A stretch of DNA of 64,000 bases. Source: Bowmanella pacifica. Its GTDB lineage: Bacteria > Pseudomonadota > Gammaproteobacteria > Enterobacterales > Alteromonadaceae. The DNA lies in contig NZ_BMLS01000003.1 in assembly GCF_014645355.1 (NCBI RefSeq), forward strand, positions 1-64,000, given 5' to 3'. The translations under genes were made by a program, and so were the position numbers. This document shows positions 34,015-42,834 of the stretch, piece after piece. The first letter of the stretch is position 1; every line of letters starts with the position of its first letter. Below the pieces are notes generated by a model. The model had not been told where the DNA came from and searched no databases. It saw only the letters and a program-made list of their open reading frames with translations.

Positions 34015-34887
34015 ATGCAATTTTTATTGAAAAAGGGCTGGTATTTACTTATCTCTTCAGCGTTTGTGCTACCTGCAATGGCACAGGAGCCCCAGCAGTA
34101 CCGTCAAGAGTATGATGCCGGTCATTGGCTAACACAGGGGGATGCCTTTGAATGCCGGCTGTCGCAAACCCTTAGTGGTGTAGCGCAAGGTAGCTTTGTC
34201 AAAACACCGGGTCAGCCACTGTCACTCAGGCTTCAGCTCTTGTCCCCACACAATGAATTCAATTCAGCTCACGTACAGATCCGCCGCGCCGACTGGCACG
34301 AGGATAGTATGTCTGGGGGCCTTGATGTGAGAGAACAAGGGGTGGTTGAGGGTGACCTGGCACATTTTAATGCGTTGCCCACCCGTCTGCTAAGCCAGAT
34401 CCCCAAGGGGTTTTGGCTGGATTTTATTGTCGAAGTTGACCAGCAACCACTGCAACTGACCTTTACCTCTATCGACAGCGCGCAGGCGCTGCTCAGTTAT
34501 CAGGAATGTTTACGCAAAATGGCCCCCCTGTCCTGGGAAGAGGCCAGAAACTACGATGTGACGTTCGAAACTGGTCAGCGCTGGATACGTTCGCAACAGG
34601 TCTTGAATCATCTAAAGAATCTGGTTCGCTATATCGAGCTGGATGGCAAAGTCAGTAGGGTGCTGATTGACGGTCATACTGACAGTGTTGGCAGCGCAGC
34701 ATCTAACCGCGCCTTGTCTCAGGACAGAGCGGATGAAGTGGCGAGCCGCTTGGCAGAGTTTGGACTGCAAAGCGAGGTTATGGAGGTGCGTGCACATGGT
34801 AGCCGTTACCCCATCGCCAGTAATAAGAGTGATAAGCAGGGAGCAAACCGGCGGGTGCAAATCCGGCTGGTACGTGACAATGGATAG
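34015..34887 (+). CDS. motY: MotY-like OmpA-domain protein (lateral)
   Basis: 290 residues from ATG 34015, which has AAGGG 7 nt upstream and begins a signal peptide (MQFLLKKGWYLLISSAFVLP, cleavage after AMA). An upstream TTG reading from 33985 is rejected. The N-terminal domain (residues about 25-160) follows the MotY pattern. The C-terminal OmpA-like peptidoglycan-binding domain has VLIDGHTDSVGSAASNRALS and NRRVQIRLV. MotY builds the T ring that holds stators in Vibrio; V. parahaemolyticus has a lateral copy beside lafK. No motX is present in the window. First gene after the riboswitch. Confidence 0.88.
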   Translation: MQFLLKKGWYLLISSAFVLPAMAQEPQQYRQEYDAGHWLTQGDAFECRLSQTLSGVAQGSFVKTPGQPLSLRLQLLSPHNEFNSAHVQIRRADWHEDSMSGGLDVREQGVVEGDLAHFNALPTRLLSQIPKGFWLDFIVEVDQQPLQLTFTSIDSAQALLSYQECLRKMAPLSWEEARNYDVTFETGQRWIRSQQVLNHLKNLVRYIELDGKVSRVLIDGHTDSVGSAASNRALSQDRADEVASRLAEFGLQSEVMEVRAHGSRYPIASNKSDKQGANRRVQIRLVRDNG

Positions 34888-34901
34888 TAAGGAAAATAAT
34901 A

Positions 34902-36209
34902 ATGACTAAACACCTTTTATGGATAAATCAGCTACCACCCAGCGCTGAACAGTCGGCCTGTATTCGTGATGAAGATCTGTCTCTACTGCATGCCACTGAC
35001 ATTTATCAGGCGGTAGAACTCTGTAATCAACATAGTCCGGAACTGATCTTTGTGGATTCTCAGCAAACTGACATGCAACTGGTTGATATGGTCGTGCTGC
35101 TGCATAAACGTTTGTCCGCAGCCCAGATTATTACCCTGGTAGAATCAGGGCAGAGTGAACTGGCATCTAAGACCCTCAGCTGTGGCGCCATCGACTATTT
35201 GCTCAAGCCTTTTATTACCTCTCAGTTAAAAACTTGTATCCGTAATGCGTCCAGTATGCGTAAGGGCATGGATGACATGGTGGCCGTTTCTCATGCCAGC
35301 CAGCAAATTTTGCGTTTAGCTAATCGCGCTGCGCAGACCGCAACATCGGTATTGATCCTCGGTGCGTCCGGCACAGGTAAAGAGAAGCTGGCGCAATTTA
35401 TTCATAAGGTTTCTGAGCGGGCAGACAAGCCTTTTGTGGCCGTTAACTGCGCAGCAATTCCAGAAAATATGCTCGAGGCCATGCTATTTGGTCACAGCAA
35501 AGGCGCCTTTACCGGCGCGGTCAGCCAGCAGGTTGGTAAGTTTGAATTGGCTAACGGCGGCACACTGCTGCTGGATGAAATATCTGAACTGCCGTTGGAG
35601 TTACAGGGTAAGTTATTACGGGTGTTACAGGAACGTGAGGTGGAGCGGTTAGGCAGCCACCAGAAGATTGCCCTGGATATTCGTATTATTGCCGCTTGTA
35701 ACCGAGACCTGCGAGATTTAGTGGAGCAGGGCTTGTTTCGAGAAGATTTGTATTATCGCCTCGACGTGTTGCCCCTTAGCTGGCCTGCACTGCGTGACCG
35801 TCGTGACGATATTCTGCCATTGTGCAGTCATTTCATTGCTAAACATGGTGATAGCAAGCATTACCTCAGTGAAGACGCCAGCAGTGTAGTACTGGCCTAT
35901 AACTGGCCGGGTAATGTGCGTGAGCTGGAAAATGTTATTCAACGTGCCTTGGTCATGGCCAGAGGGATGGAGTTGCAGGTAGAAGATCTGGGGTTACCTA
36001 AGTGTAATGTCAAAGCCGCTCAGATCTGTGCCAGCCACTTGCAGGAAAACAAACGCCAGGCTGAATTTGATTATATCTACGATTTACTCCAGCGCTTTCG
36101 TGGGCATCGCAGCCGCACTGCCGAAGCACTGGGTATGACCACCCGCGCGCTACGTTACAAACTGGCCGCCATGCGTGAGCATGGTATGGACATTGACGCC
36201 ATCGCATAA
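34902..36209 (+). CDS. lafK: LafK, sigma-54-dependent master activator of lateral flagella
   Basis: 435-residue enhancer-binding protein. Residues about 1-115 are a receiver-like domain: it keeps an aspartate in LIFVDSQQTD and the lysine in LLKPF, but the acidic pair after strand 1 is missing (KHLLWINQLPP), so classic phosphorylation is doubtful. The AAA+ domain has Walker A GASGTGKEK (about 153), the sigma-54 contact motif GAFTGA (about 201), Walker B TLLLDEISELP and an arginine finger region. A Fis-type helix-turn-helix ends the protein (SRTAEALGMTTRALRYKLAA). LafK homologues activate the early lateral genes. Confidence 0.95.
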   Translation: MTKHLLWINQLPPSAEQSACIRDEDLSLLHATDIYQAVELCNQHSPELIFVDSQQTDMQLVDMVVLLHKRLSAAQIITLVESGQSELASKTLSCGAIDYLLKPFITSQLKTCIRNASSMRKGMDDMVAVSHASQQILRLANRAAQTATSVLILGASGTGKEKLAQFIHKVSERADKPFVAVNCAAIPENMLEAMLFGHSKGAFTGAVSQQVGKFELANGGTLLLDEISELPLELQGKLLRVLQEREVERLGSHQKIALDIRIIAACNRDLRDLVEQGLFREDLYYRLDVLPLSWPALRDRRDDILPLCSHFIAKHGDSKHYLSEDASSVVLAYNWPGNVRELENVIQRALVMARGMELQVEDLGLPKCNVKAAQICASHLQENKRQAEFDYIYDLLQRFRGHRSRTAEALGMTTRALRYKLAAMREHGMDIDAIA

Positions 36210-36223
36210 GCAGAGGAATTAGC

Positions 36224-36535
36224 ATGTCTCCAATAGAAACCCAAAGGCTGATGCTCAGCCAGATGAGCGATTTACAACAACTGGCTGCGAGTGAGCGAAT
36301 TGCACCGGCTCACCAGGACGGTATTCAACAAGACTTTACCCAGGTCGTACGTGCCATTAACGCACAGCAAAATCTGGCCGGACAAATGATGCACGCGGTC
36401 GATACTGGCCAGTCAGACGATGTCGTCGGGGCCATGATCGCCAGCCAAAAGGCCGGTCTTAGCTTCTCAATGCTGATGGAAATGCGTAACAAGGTGATGA
36501 ACGGCATCGACGACATCATGCGCATGTCGCTGTAA
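36224..36535 (+). CDS. fliE: FliE, MS ring-rod junction protein (lateral)
   Basis: 103-residue FliE-family protein: helical, with the conserved C-terminal half AKAGLSFSMLMEMRNKVMNG (seen here from ASQKAGLSF) ending in YDDIMRM-like DDIMRMSL. FliE joins the MS ring to FlgB and is an early export substrate. It lies 14 nt after lafK with an AGAGGAA site before its ATG, so it shares the riboswitch-led transcript. Confidence 0.95.
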   Translation: MSPIETQRLMLSQMSDLQQLAASERIAPAHQDGIQQDFTQVVRAINAQQNLAGQMMHAVDTGQSDDVVGAMIASQKAGLSFSMLMEMRNKVMNGIDDIMRMSL

Positions 36536-36544
36536 GGAAGCAGT

Positions 36545-38266
36545 ATGAAAGGTGAAATCGCAAACAAGGTAGAGAGCTACCCGGTACAGGGCAATCTGCG
36601 TGAGAAAGTGGTGAATCTGTCGAGCCGTCTTGGGTGGCCGTCAAGAGGGGAACGTACTCTGGCATCTATTGCCCTGTTAGCCACATTAGTGGCAGCGGCT
36701 ATTGTGCTTATTCTTTGGACTTCAGCAAAAAACTATGTGCCGCTTTACGGCAATCAGGAGCACTACGATAAGGCCAATATTCTCGAGATTCTGGATAAAG
36801 AGCAGTTCGCATTTCGTATCGATACCGCTACCGGCAACATTATGGTACCGCAAGAACGCCTCGCCGATGCGCGCATTACATTAGCAGCGCGAGGAATCAA
36901 GGCGGCCATGCCGGAAGGGCTGAGCAATATTGGCGATAAGATCCATATGGGCACCAGCCAGTTTATGGAGTCCATGCAATACCAACATGCGCTGGAAGGG
37001 GAATTGGCGCGTACCATCATTAATATGGCGGGCGTGCGAAACAGCCGGGTACACCTGGCTATCCCAAAGCGCAGTTTGTTTATTGGTCGACAGGAACAAC
37101 AAACCGCCGCGTCGGTTATGGTGGACTTAGCCCCGGGTTATGAATTTAAGCCGCAGCAAGTGGAAGCTATTATCAGTCTGATTGTGGGCAGCGTACCGGG
37201 CATGGAAAGTAAGTCGGTCTCTGTGGTCGATCAGCGTGGCAAGCTACTTAGCGGTGCGTTATTTGATGACACCCCTGTGGGTAAGGAGAGCGATAAGAAG
37301 CTGGCCTTTATCGAAAAGCTGGAACGCAATATCGAGCAACGCGCCGGTATTATGCTGCTGCCGATTCTGGGAGATGGTAACTACCGTATTCAGGTCTCTG
37401 CCGACGTGGACTTCAGTGTGGTGGAAGAAACTCGCGAAACCATTGATCCCAATTCCGTGATCAAGACAGAAAGCAGCAAGTCCGACAGTTCATTGGATCA
37501 ATTAGCGACCGGTATTCCCGGTTCATTGGCTAATCGTCCGCCTCTGCCTCAAAACGAGCAGGCAGAAGGAGATAATCAACGTACCACCGAGCGCAATGAA
37601 ACACAGCGTCAGTTTGAAAGTGGCAGGGCGGTAACCCACACCCGCTTTGAAGTGGGTCGTATTCGTTCGATGAGCGTGTCTGTGTTGGTGAATGATGCTA
37701 TTGCCGGCAGTGCTGAAGGTTGGAGTGACACTCGCCTGCAGGCGTTAGGTGAAATGGTGCGCACCGCGACGGGCTTTCAACCCGAGCGCGGCGACCAGTT
37801 CAATATAGCCAGTTTTGCCTTCGTGGCCCCGGAAGTGGCGGTTGCAGAAAGTGGACTGCCCTGGTGGCAGATGGCTGTGGTGCAGGAATACGCCCGTTAT
37901 GTGTTCGCGACTCTGATTGCCCTGGCGCTTATCTTATTTGGTGTGCGCCCACTGGTGTCACATCTTATTAATGGCAAGCGCAGCCCGGACGCTACAGAGT
38001 TAGAGGGTGCCACACCCAGTTCCGTTGGCTTGGCCAAGCAGCTGATGGAAGATGGCTCGCCCCTCTCAAAAGCCGACAATAATGTCGATGCCGAGCAAAG
38101 CGACAGCAAAAAGTCCACTGCATTAGCGTTGCCAGGTGCAGGCAGTGAGTTTGAAGATCAAATCACCCATATGCAGTTTTTGGCCAGCCGTGAAACTGAA
38201 CGGGTGACCTCCGTGATCAAGTACTGGGTACAGCAAGGAGTGGAACATGAATCCAGCAGAAGCTGA
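36545..38266 (+). CDS. fliF: FliF, MS ring protein (lateral)
   Basis: 573-residue MS-ring protein with membrane helices near residues 42-60 (IALLATLVAAAIVLILWTSA) and 455-475 (RYVFATLIALALILFGVRPL). Between them lie the ring-building domains (YGNQEHYDKANILEILDKEQ, ARTIINMAGVRNSRVHLAIP, then PKRSLFIGRQEQQTAASVMV). The C-terminal cytoplasmic tail binds FliG. It overlaps the fliG start by 20 bp. Confidence 0.97.
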   Translation: MKGEIANKVESYPVQGNLREKVVNLSSRLGWPSRGERTLASIALLATLVAAAIVLILWTSAKNYVPLYGNQEHYDKANILEILDKEQFAFRIDTATGNIMVPQERLADARITLAARGIKAAMPEGLSNIGDKIHMGTSQFMESMQYQHALEGELARTIINMAGVRNSRVHLAIPKRSLFIGRQEQQTAASVMVDLAPGYEFKPQQVEAIISLIVGSVPGMESKSVSVVDQRGKLLSGALFDDTPVGKESDKKLAFIEKLERNIEQRAGIMLLPILGDGNYRIQVSADVDFSVVEETRETIDPNSVIKTESSKSDSSLDQLATGIPGSLANRPPLPQNEQAEGDNQRTTERNETQRQFESGRAVTHTRFEVGRIRSMSVSVLVNDAIAGSAEGWSDTRLQALGEMVRTATGFQPERGDQFNIASFAFVAPEVAVAESGLPWWQMAVVQEYARYVFATLIALALILFGVRPLVSHLINGKRSPDATELEGATPSSVGLAKQLMEDGSPLSKADNNVDAEQSDSKKSTALALPGAGSEFEDQITHMQFLASRETERVTSVIKYWVQQGVEHESSRS

Positions 38267-39266
38267 TATGCAGCAAAGTATGTCCGATTTGGATAAAGCG
38301 GCGATTCTGCTGCTCAGCATGGGCGAAGAGAACGCTGCCAATGTGATCCGTAAATTGGGCAGGCAAGAAGTTCAGGCCCTGTCACAACGTATGGCCAAGA
38401 TTGCCAATGTCAGCCAGGATGAAATGGCTGACACCCTGAAACACTTTTTTGATTGTTACCGAAAAGAAAGCGGTGTTAACGGCGCCTCGCGTCTGTATCT
38501 GGAACGGGCACTGGACAAAGCGGTGGGTCGTAAGCTGGCACGGGGCATGCTGGATGATATATACGGCGGCGCCATGGCTGATGAATTAAGGCGTCTGGAG
38601 TGGGTCGCACCCGAGCTTATCGCCCGCTTTCTGGAACACGAGCATGTGCAGATGCAGGCATTGATGCTGGCCTTCTTGCCACCTGAGCAAGCGTCGGCCA
38701 TTCTGGCGCAACTGCCGGCCAACCGGCATGAAGATCTGCTCTACCGTATCGCCAACTTGCGCGAAGTCAGTGAACATGTGATGGATGATTTACGCCTGAC
38801 CTTGGAAAGCTGCATCGAGTATGTGGGTGAGCAGGTGGGAGCCAGAGTTAATGGGGTGCAAAAAGTCGCGGATATTGTCAATCGATACAACGGTAACAAA
38901 GCCGAGATCATCGATTTGCTCAAAGGTCACGACCAGAAAACTGCCGCCGCCATTGAAGAAAAAATGTTTGATTTCGCTACCTTACAGAATCAGACCGAAG
39001 AGGTGCTGGCACTGTTAATGAACGAGATCCCTGATGAGTTGTGGGTCATTGCCTTGAAAGGGGCACAGGCTGAGTTTGTTACCAGTCTGATGGCCTCGCT
39101 GCCCAAACGTCTGGCACAGGTTTATCAACAGCAAATTGATGCCATGGGACCCCAACCCGTGCGTAAGGTAGAAGCGGCCAGAACCGAAATCATGGACATG
39201 GTTCGTCAAATGATGAATCGCGGCGACGTGGACTATCGGCTTTATCCTGAAGCCGTATTGGAGTGA
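38247..39266 (+). CDS. fliG: FliG, C-ring rotor protein (lateral)
   Basis: 339-residue rotor protein with the usual three-domain armadillo layout. N-terminal: SDLDKAAILLLSMGEENAAN. Middle: LAFLPPEQASAILAQLPANR followed by LLYRIANL. C-terminal: FDFATLQNQTEEVLALLMNE, then ALKGAQAEFVTSLMASLPKR carrying the charged face that meets LafT. It would be the contact site for a PilZ-type brake if one acts here. Overlaps fliF (20 bp) and fliH (4 bp). Confidence 0.97.
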   Translation: MNPAEADMQQSMSDLDKAAILLLSMGEENAANVIRKLGRQEVQALSQRMAKIANVSQDEMADTLKHFFDCYRKESGVNGASRLYLERALDKAVGRKLARGMLDDIYGGAMADELRRLEWVAPELIARFLEHEHVQMQALMLAFLPPEQASAILAQLPANRHEDLLYRIANLREVSEHVMDDLRLTLESCIEYVGEQVGARVNGVQKVADIVNRYNGNKAEIIDLLKGHDQKTAAAIEEKMFDFATLQNQTEEVLALLMNEIPDELWVIALKGAQAEFVTSLMASLPKRLAQVYQQQIDAMGPQPVRKVEAARTEIMDMVRQMMNRGDVDYRLYPEAVLE

Positions 39267-39901
39267 CCATGAGCGAGCGTTTTCGTTTCCCGGCCTTGAG
39301 CCGGGATGTTCAGCATCAATCCATGCAGCAGCGGCTTGATGACGCATTCGAAAAAGGTCGCCAGCAAGGCTTTGAACAAGGTCAGGAGCAGGGTGAGGCA
39401 TTGGCCCGCCAAGCACTGAAAACCGAGTATCAACAACAATCCGACGCTGATGTGGTTCGCCAGATGGCGGACATACAGGCACAAAACCAGGCCCGCCTGG
39501 ATGACTTTATGCAATCCCTCAAGGCCCGTTTACGTATTGAAGAGACGCAACTGAGCGAGGAGCTGTATTTGCTGCTGGCGGCACTCAGCAAAACCGTGCT
39601 AGATGCAGAGCTTCGCCAGGATAAGAGTCTGTATCAAAAAGCGATAAAACAGGTTCTGATGAACCTGCAGGGCGAAGACAAGATAAAGCGGGTGCAAATT
39701 TGTGCCGAAGGCGGCGCATGGCTGCTGGAACAGGGCATTACGCAAATTGATTCTGTGCCATTGGTACTTGACGATACTGTCCCAACTGGCCAAGTGAATT
39801 TTTGCGGTGACTCACAGTTGCACCTGTTGTCCTTTTCTCAGCGCTTAGATGAGGCGCTAGCCCAGTTACGTCCCTTGTTGAGTAGCGCTGATGAATGCTG
39901 A
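39263..39901 (+). CDS. fliH: FliH, export ATPase regulator (lateral)
   Basis: 212-residue FliH-family protein. The central helix (LDDAFEKGRQQGFEQGQEQG) has the glycine-spaced repeats typical of FliH. The C-terminal domain (LSEELYLLLAALSKTVLDAE, VPTGQVNFCGDSQLHL) binds FliI. It ties the ATPase to FliN of the C ring. It overlaps fliI by 11 bp. Confidence 0.92.
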   Translation: MTMSERFRFPALSRDVQHQSMQQRLDDAFEKGRQQGFEQGQEQGEALARQALKTEYQQQSDADVVRQMADIQAQNQARLDDFMQSLKARLRIEETQLSEELYLLLAALSKTVLDAELRQDKSLYQKAIKQVLMNLQGEDKIKRVQICAEGGAWLLEQGITQIDSVPLVLDDTVPTGQVNFCGDSQLHLLSFSQRLDEALAQLRPLLSSADEC

Positions 39902-41225
39902 GTTAGTAGGTCGTCTTAAATCTGCCCGAGAGCAGTTGCAACCGGTAACGCTTTATCAAAGCTTTGGTCGACTAACGAAAGTGAACGGCATGACCCTGAC
40001 CGTTGATGGTGGACGTTTTCACATGGGTCAGCGCTGTCAGGTGGAAGGGCAACAGGGGCAATGGCTGGAAGCGGAAGTGGTGGGTTTTGACAAGCAGTCA
40101 GCCTATTTGATGCCGCTGACCACGGCCAATCAGCTGCATGCCGGTGCCAGAGTTAAGGCGCAGTCGCAGCCACAACAACTGCAAATCGGCCCTTCATTGC
40201 TGGGTCGGGTGGTAGACGGTCTGTTGCGTCCTTTGGACGAACGCCCCCTAAGTCCGGGCAAACACAAAGTCGATGCAGATACTATCCTACTCAACCCCAT
40301 GCAGCGTCAAAGTGTGAGTGAGCCGTTGGATGTGGGCATTCGTGCACTCAACGCTCTGTTTACGGTAGGAAAAGGCCAACGAATGGGATTGTTTGCCGGC
40401 TCTGGCGTGGGTAAGAGTAAGCTACTTGGCATGATGACCCGCTTTACCAGTGCCGACGTTGTAATTGTGGGGTTAATCGGAGAGCGTGGTTGGGAAGTGC
40501 GGGATTTCATTCAGCACAGTCTGGGAGAGGCGGGTTTACAGAAAGCCGTAGTGGTGGCAGCCCCGGCTGATCAATCACCGCTGTTGAGACTACGAGCCGC
40601 AGAACTCAGCCACAGATTGGCCGCTTACTTTCGCGATCAAGGCAAGAATGTACTGCTGTTGATGGACAGCTTGACTCGTTATGCCCAAGCTCAGCGAGAG
40701 ATTGCCCTGTCTGTGGGCGAGCCCCCGGCAACCAAAGGCTATCCCCCTTCGGTATTTAGCAAGCTGACCAGACTGGTGGAAAGCTCGGGCAACAGCAACG
40801 CCAGTCAGGGCAGTATGACCGCCTTGTATACGGTATTGGCCGAAGGTGATGACCAGCAGGATCCCATTGTGGACAGTACAAGAGCGATACTGGATGGACA
40901 TATTGTGCTGAATCGGGAGCTGGCCGAAGCTGGCCATTATCCTGCTATTGATATCGGTGCGTCGATTAGCCGGGTGATGCCATCTATTGTGGATGAAGCG
41001 CATTTGCAGGCCTGCTACCGCTTAAAACGTTTGTACAGCCGCTACCGTCAGGTTCAGGAACTTATTCCACTGGGTGCCTATCAGGCCGGTCAGGATGCGG
41101 AATTGGATAAGGCGGTCAGGTTGTATCCCGCCATTGAAGCGTTTCTTTGCCAGGCGCTGTCGGAACGCGCCACCCTGGCCGATAGTCTGACAGGTCTGAT
41201 GGAGTTGTTAAATGAAGATGCTTAA
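39891..41225 (+). CDS. fliI: FliI, flagellar export ATPase (lateral)
   Basis: 444-residue ATPase related to F1-beta. Walker A is GLFAGSGVGKSKLLGMM (about residue 165), and Walker B lies in NVLLLMDSLTRYAQAQREIA. The signature PPATKGYPPSVFSKLTRLVE and the export-type end are also present. FliI hydrolyses ATP to help load substrates onto the export gate. Overlaps fliH and fliJ (14 bp), giving a tightly coupled fliHIJ unit. Confidence 0.98.
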   Translation: MNAELVGRLKSAREQLQPVTLYQSFGRLTKVNGMTLTVDGGRFHMGQRCQVEGQQGQWLEAEVVGFDKQSAYLMPLTTANQLHAGARVKAQSQPQQLQIGPSLLGRVVDGLLRPLDERPLSPGKHKVDADTILLNPMQRQSVSEPLDVGIRALNALFTVGKGQRMGLFAGSGVGKSKLLGMMTRFTSADVVIVGLIGERGWEVRDFIQHSLGEAGLQKAVVVAAPADQSPLLRLRAAELSHRLAAYFRDQGKNVLLLMDSLTRYAQAQREIALSVGEPPATKGYPPSVFSKLTRLVESSGNSNASQGSMTALYTVLAEGDDQQDPIVDSTRAILDGHIVLNRELAEAGHYPAIDIGASISRVMPSIVDEAHLQACYRLKRLYSRYRQVQELIPLGAYQAGQDAELDKAVRLYPAIEAFLCQALSERATLADSLTGLMELLNEDA

Positions 41226-41637
41226 TCGTTATTTGAACTTACAGCAGCAAAAACTGGATAGCATGCAGCAGCGCCAGAGCAAACTGCAGCACCAACATCA
41301 GCAAGAATGTGACCGGCTTTCTCAGTTACAACAGCATGCTAGTGGACTGGGTAATGCCAGCACCGTCAATAACGCGATGGGGCTGCAAAACTTAAGTGCG
41401 GTGCGTACGCAGTTACAGGCATTGTGTGAACAGCAAGGTCTTAAGGTAGCACAGGCGGATCAGGAAGTGAGACGGCAGCAACAGGCTTGTGTGGCACAGC
41501 TTCGCTACAACAAGGGGCTGGAAGTGGTACGAGATAAACAGCAAGACAGAGAGCGGCGTCATCAGATACGCCAGGAACAAAAACACAGCGACGAACTTAC
41601 CGCCTTATTGTTACAGAATGTCAGCCCCTTTGCGTAG
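41212..41637 (+). CDS. fliJ: FliJ, export chaperone-escort protein (lateral)
   Basis: 141-residue, almost wholly coiled-coil, Gln/Arg-rich protein beginning LNRYLNLQQQKLDSMQQRQS. This and its place after fliI identify FliJ, which acts as the central stalk of the FliI ring and recycles export chaperones. It is the last gene of the island. Its 3' end overlaps that of the convergent DUF3080 gene by 17 bp, so no terminator sits between them. Confidence 0.9.
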   Translation: MKMLNRYLNLQQQKLDSMQQRQSKLQHQHQQECDRLSQLQQHASGLGNASTVNNAMGLQNLSAVRTQLQALCEQQGLKVAQADQEVRRQQQACVAQLRYNKGLEVVRDKQQDRERRHQIRQEQKHSDELTALLLQNVSPFA

Positions 41638-42607
41638 CGGTGGGTAAAGGTAACTGACACTGCTTGAATAGCGTTTGCCACCAGGTTACATGGGTTTGCA
41701 GAGCTGAAGCAAAAGCCTGATGCTCGACATCTCGCTCCGCCAACCAATGCTGAATTGGACCGGGGCCCGCATCGTAGAGCTTAGTCAGGCGCGGTGCTAA
41801 TTCATACTGATAGCGATTAAGCTGACCTGCCAGTGGCTGAATGTCCTGAATAAAAAACAAGCCAAATACGTTACTTAGATACTGCGCTGTATCAGTCTGG
41901 CAGCGCACATTTTGTGCCTCCAGCCAGGGATTAAGTGCATTCAGATAAGCGGTAAGAATGCGACGGGTTTGATACCACCTGGCTGGTAGCTGCCCCTGAT
42001 GCAGGGCTTGCAAGTGGCTTTCCAGTTGTTCGCTTTGCTGTTCGTCAGAATAGGGTGCCACACTCAATAAATAATCCAGTGCCGCACGGCTGCTCTGAAG
42101 CATGCCTTCTTCAGGTATTTGTTGCTGGCGGTTTCCCGCCAGGCTGCTTCGCAGTTCGCTATCATCCAGCAGGGCTGACCAAAGCGGTACAAGAGCCTGT
42201 TGTTTGCTGTTTTGCCATTGCTGCAACTTTGCACTGAGTTCGGCGTCCAAAGGGCCTTGCCGACACTCGTCTAAGGCAGCGAGTAGTCTTTGTTCATAGA
42301 TATAGCGCTGCGATAATCCCTGCAACTTACCAAGCGCGGTATTACGCTCAGCAACCAGGCTGTATAAGCGGCAATCGCGTAAGGCGTAGAAATCACGCAG
42401 ATTAATATTCACTTCTTCGGCTTGGTAAAGTTGCCTGGTGGGCAGTTGCAACGGGGGCGGGAGTACTATCTCAGGAGGGGATTGTTTGAGCACATTGCCC
42501 AGGCGGCTGGCATAGTCATCCAGACGGTGCTGCACAGCAGGTTGGCAAGCGCCTAGCAAAACAATTCCGGCAATCACGCCTGCGCGACGTAAAAATCCTA
42601 ACAGCAT
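41621..42607 (-). CDS. DUF3080-family lipoprotein
   Basis: 328-residue predicted lipoprotein: a hydrophobic signal ending in the lipobox LLGAC (cysteine at residue 21), then the DUF3080-type body (HRLDDYASRLGNVLKQ, IVLPPPLQLPTRQLYQAEEV, LRDCRLYSLVAERNTALGKL). The family is common in Vibrio and Alteromonadales and has no established function. It is mostly helical and Gln/Leu-rich. It lies just after a CPXCG gene on the same strand (6-nt gap). Confidence 0.85.
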   Translation of the reverse strand: MLLGFLRRAGVIAGIVLLGACQPAVQHRLDDYASRLGNVLKQSPPEIVLPPPLQLPTRQLYQAEEVNINLRDFYALRDCRLYSLVAERNTALGKLQGLSQRYIYEQRLLAALDECRQGPLDAELSAKLQQWQNSKQQALVPLWSALLDDSELRSSLAGNRQQQIPEEGMLQSSRAALDYLLSVAPYSDEQQSEQLESHLQALHQGQLPARWYQTRRILTAYLNALNPWLEAQNVRCQTDTAQYLSNVFGLFFIQDIQPLAGQLNRYQYELAPRLTKLYDAGPGPIQHWLAERDVEHQAFASALQTHVTWWQTLFKQCQLPLPTATQRG

Positions 42608-42613
42608 GTAAGT

Positions 42614-42814
42614 TCAGTAATATTGTTCGTCGTCTGCATCAACATGAAAAGACAGGGTTTGATTGGCTTCGTCCAAGTGCATCTTAATATGAATGGGATT
42701 ACAGCAGTTACTGCAGTCTTCAAAGTAGTTCTGATCGCCTTGACTATAATCCAACTGCAGATGCATCAAATGACCACAATGGGGGCACTTGATATTCACG
42801 GTTTTGATTTTCAT
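42614..42814 (-). CDS. CPXCG motif-containing cysteine-rich protein
   Basis: 66-residue protein with CPHCG (residues 10-14) and CSNCC (about residues 34-38), two cysteine pairs expected to bind zinc, and an acidic C-terminus (VDADDEQYY). It matches the small CPXCG zinc-ribbon family of gammaproteobacteria, function unknown. It precedes the DUF3080 gene and may be translated with it. A GGAGG site lies before the ATG on the minus strand. Confidence 0.88.
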   Translation of the reverse strand: MKIKTVNIKCPHCGHLMHLQLDYSQGDQNYFEDCSNCCNPIHIKMHLDEANQTLSFHVDADDEQYY

Positions 42815-42834
42815 ATCACCTCCAATTCATGGCG

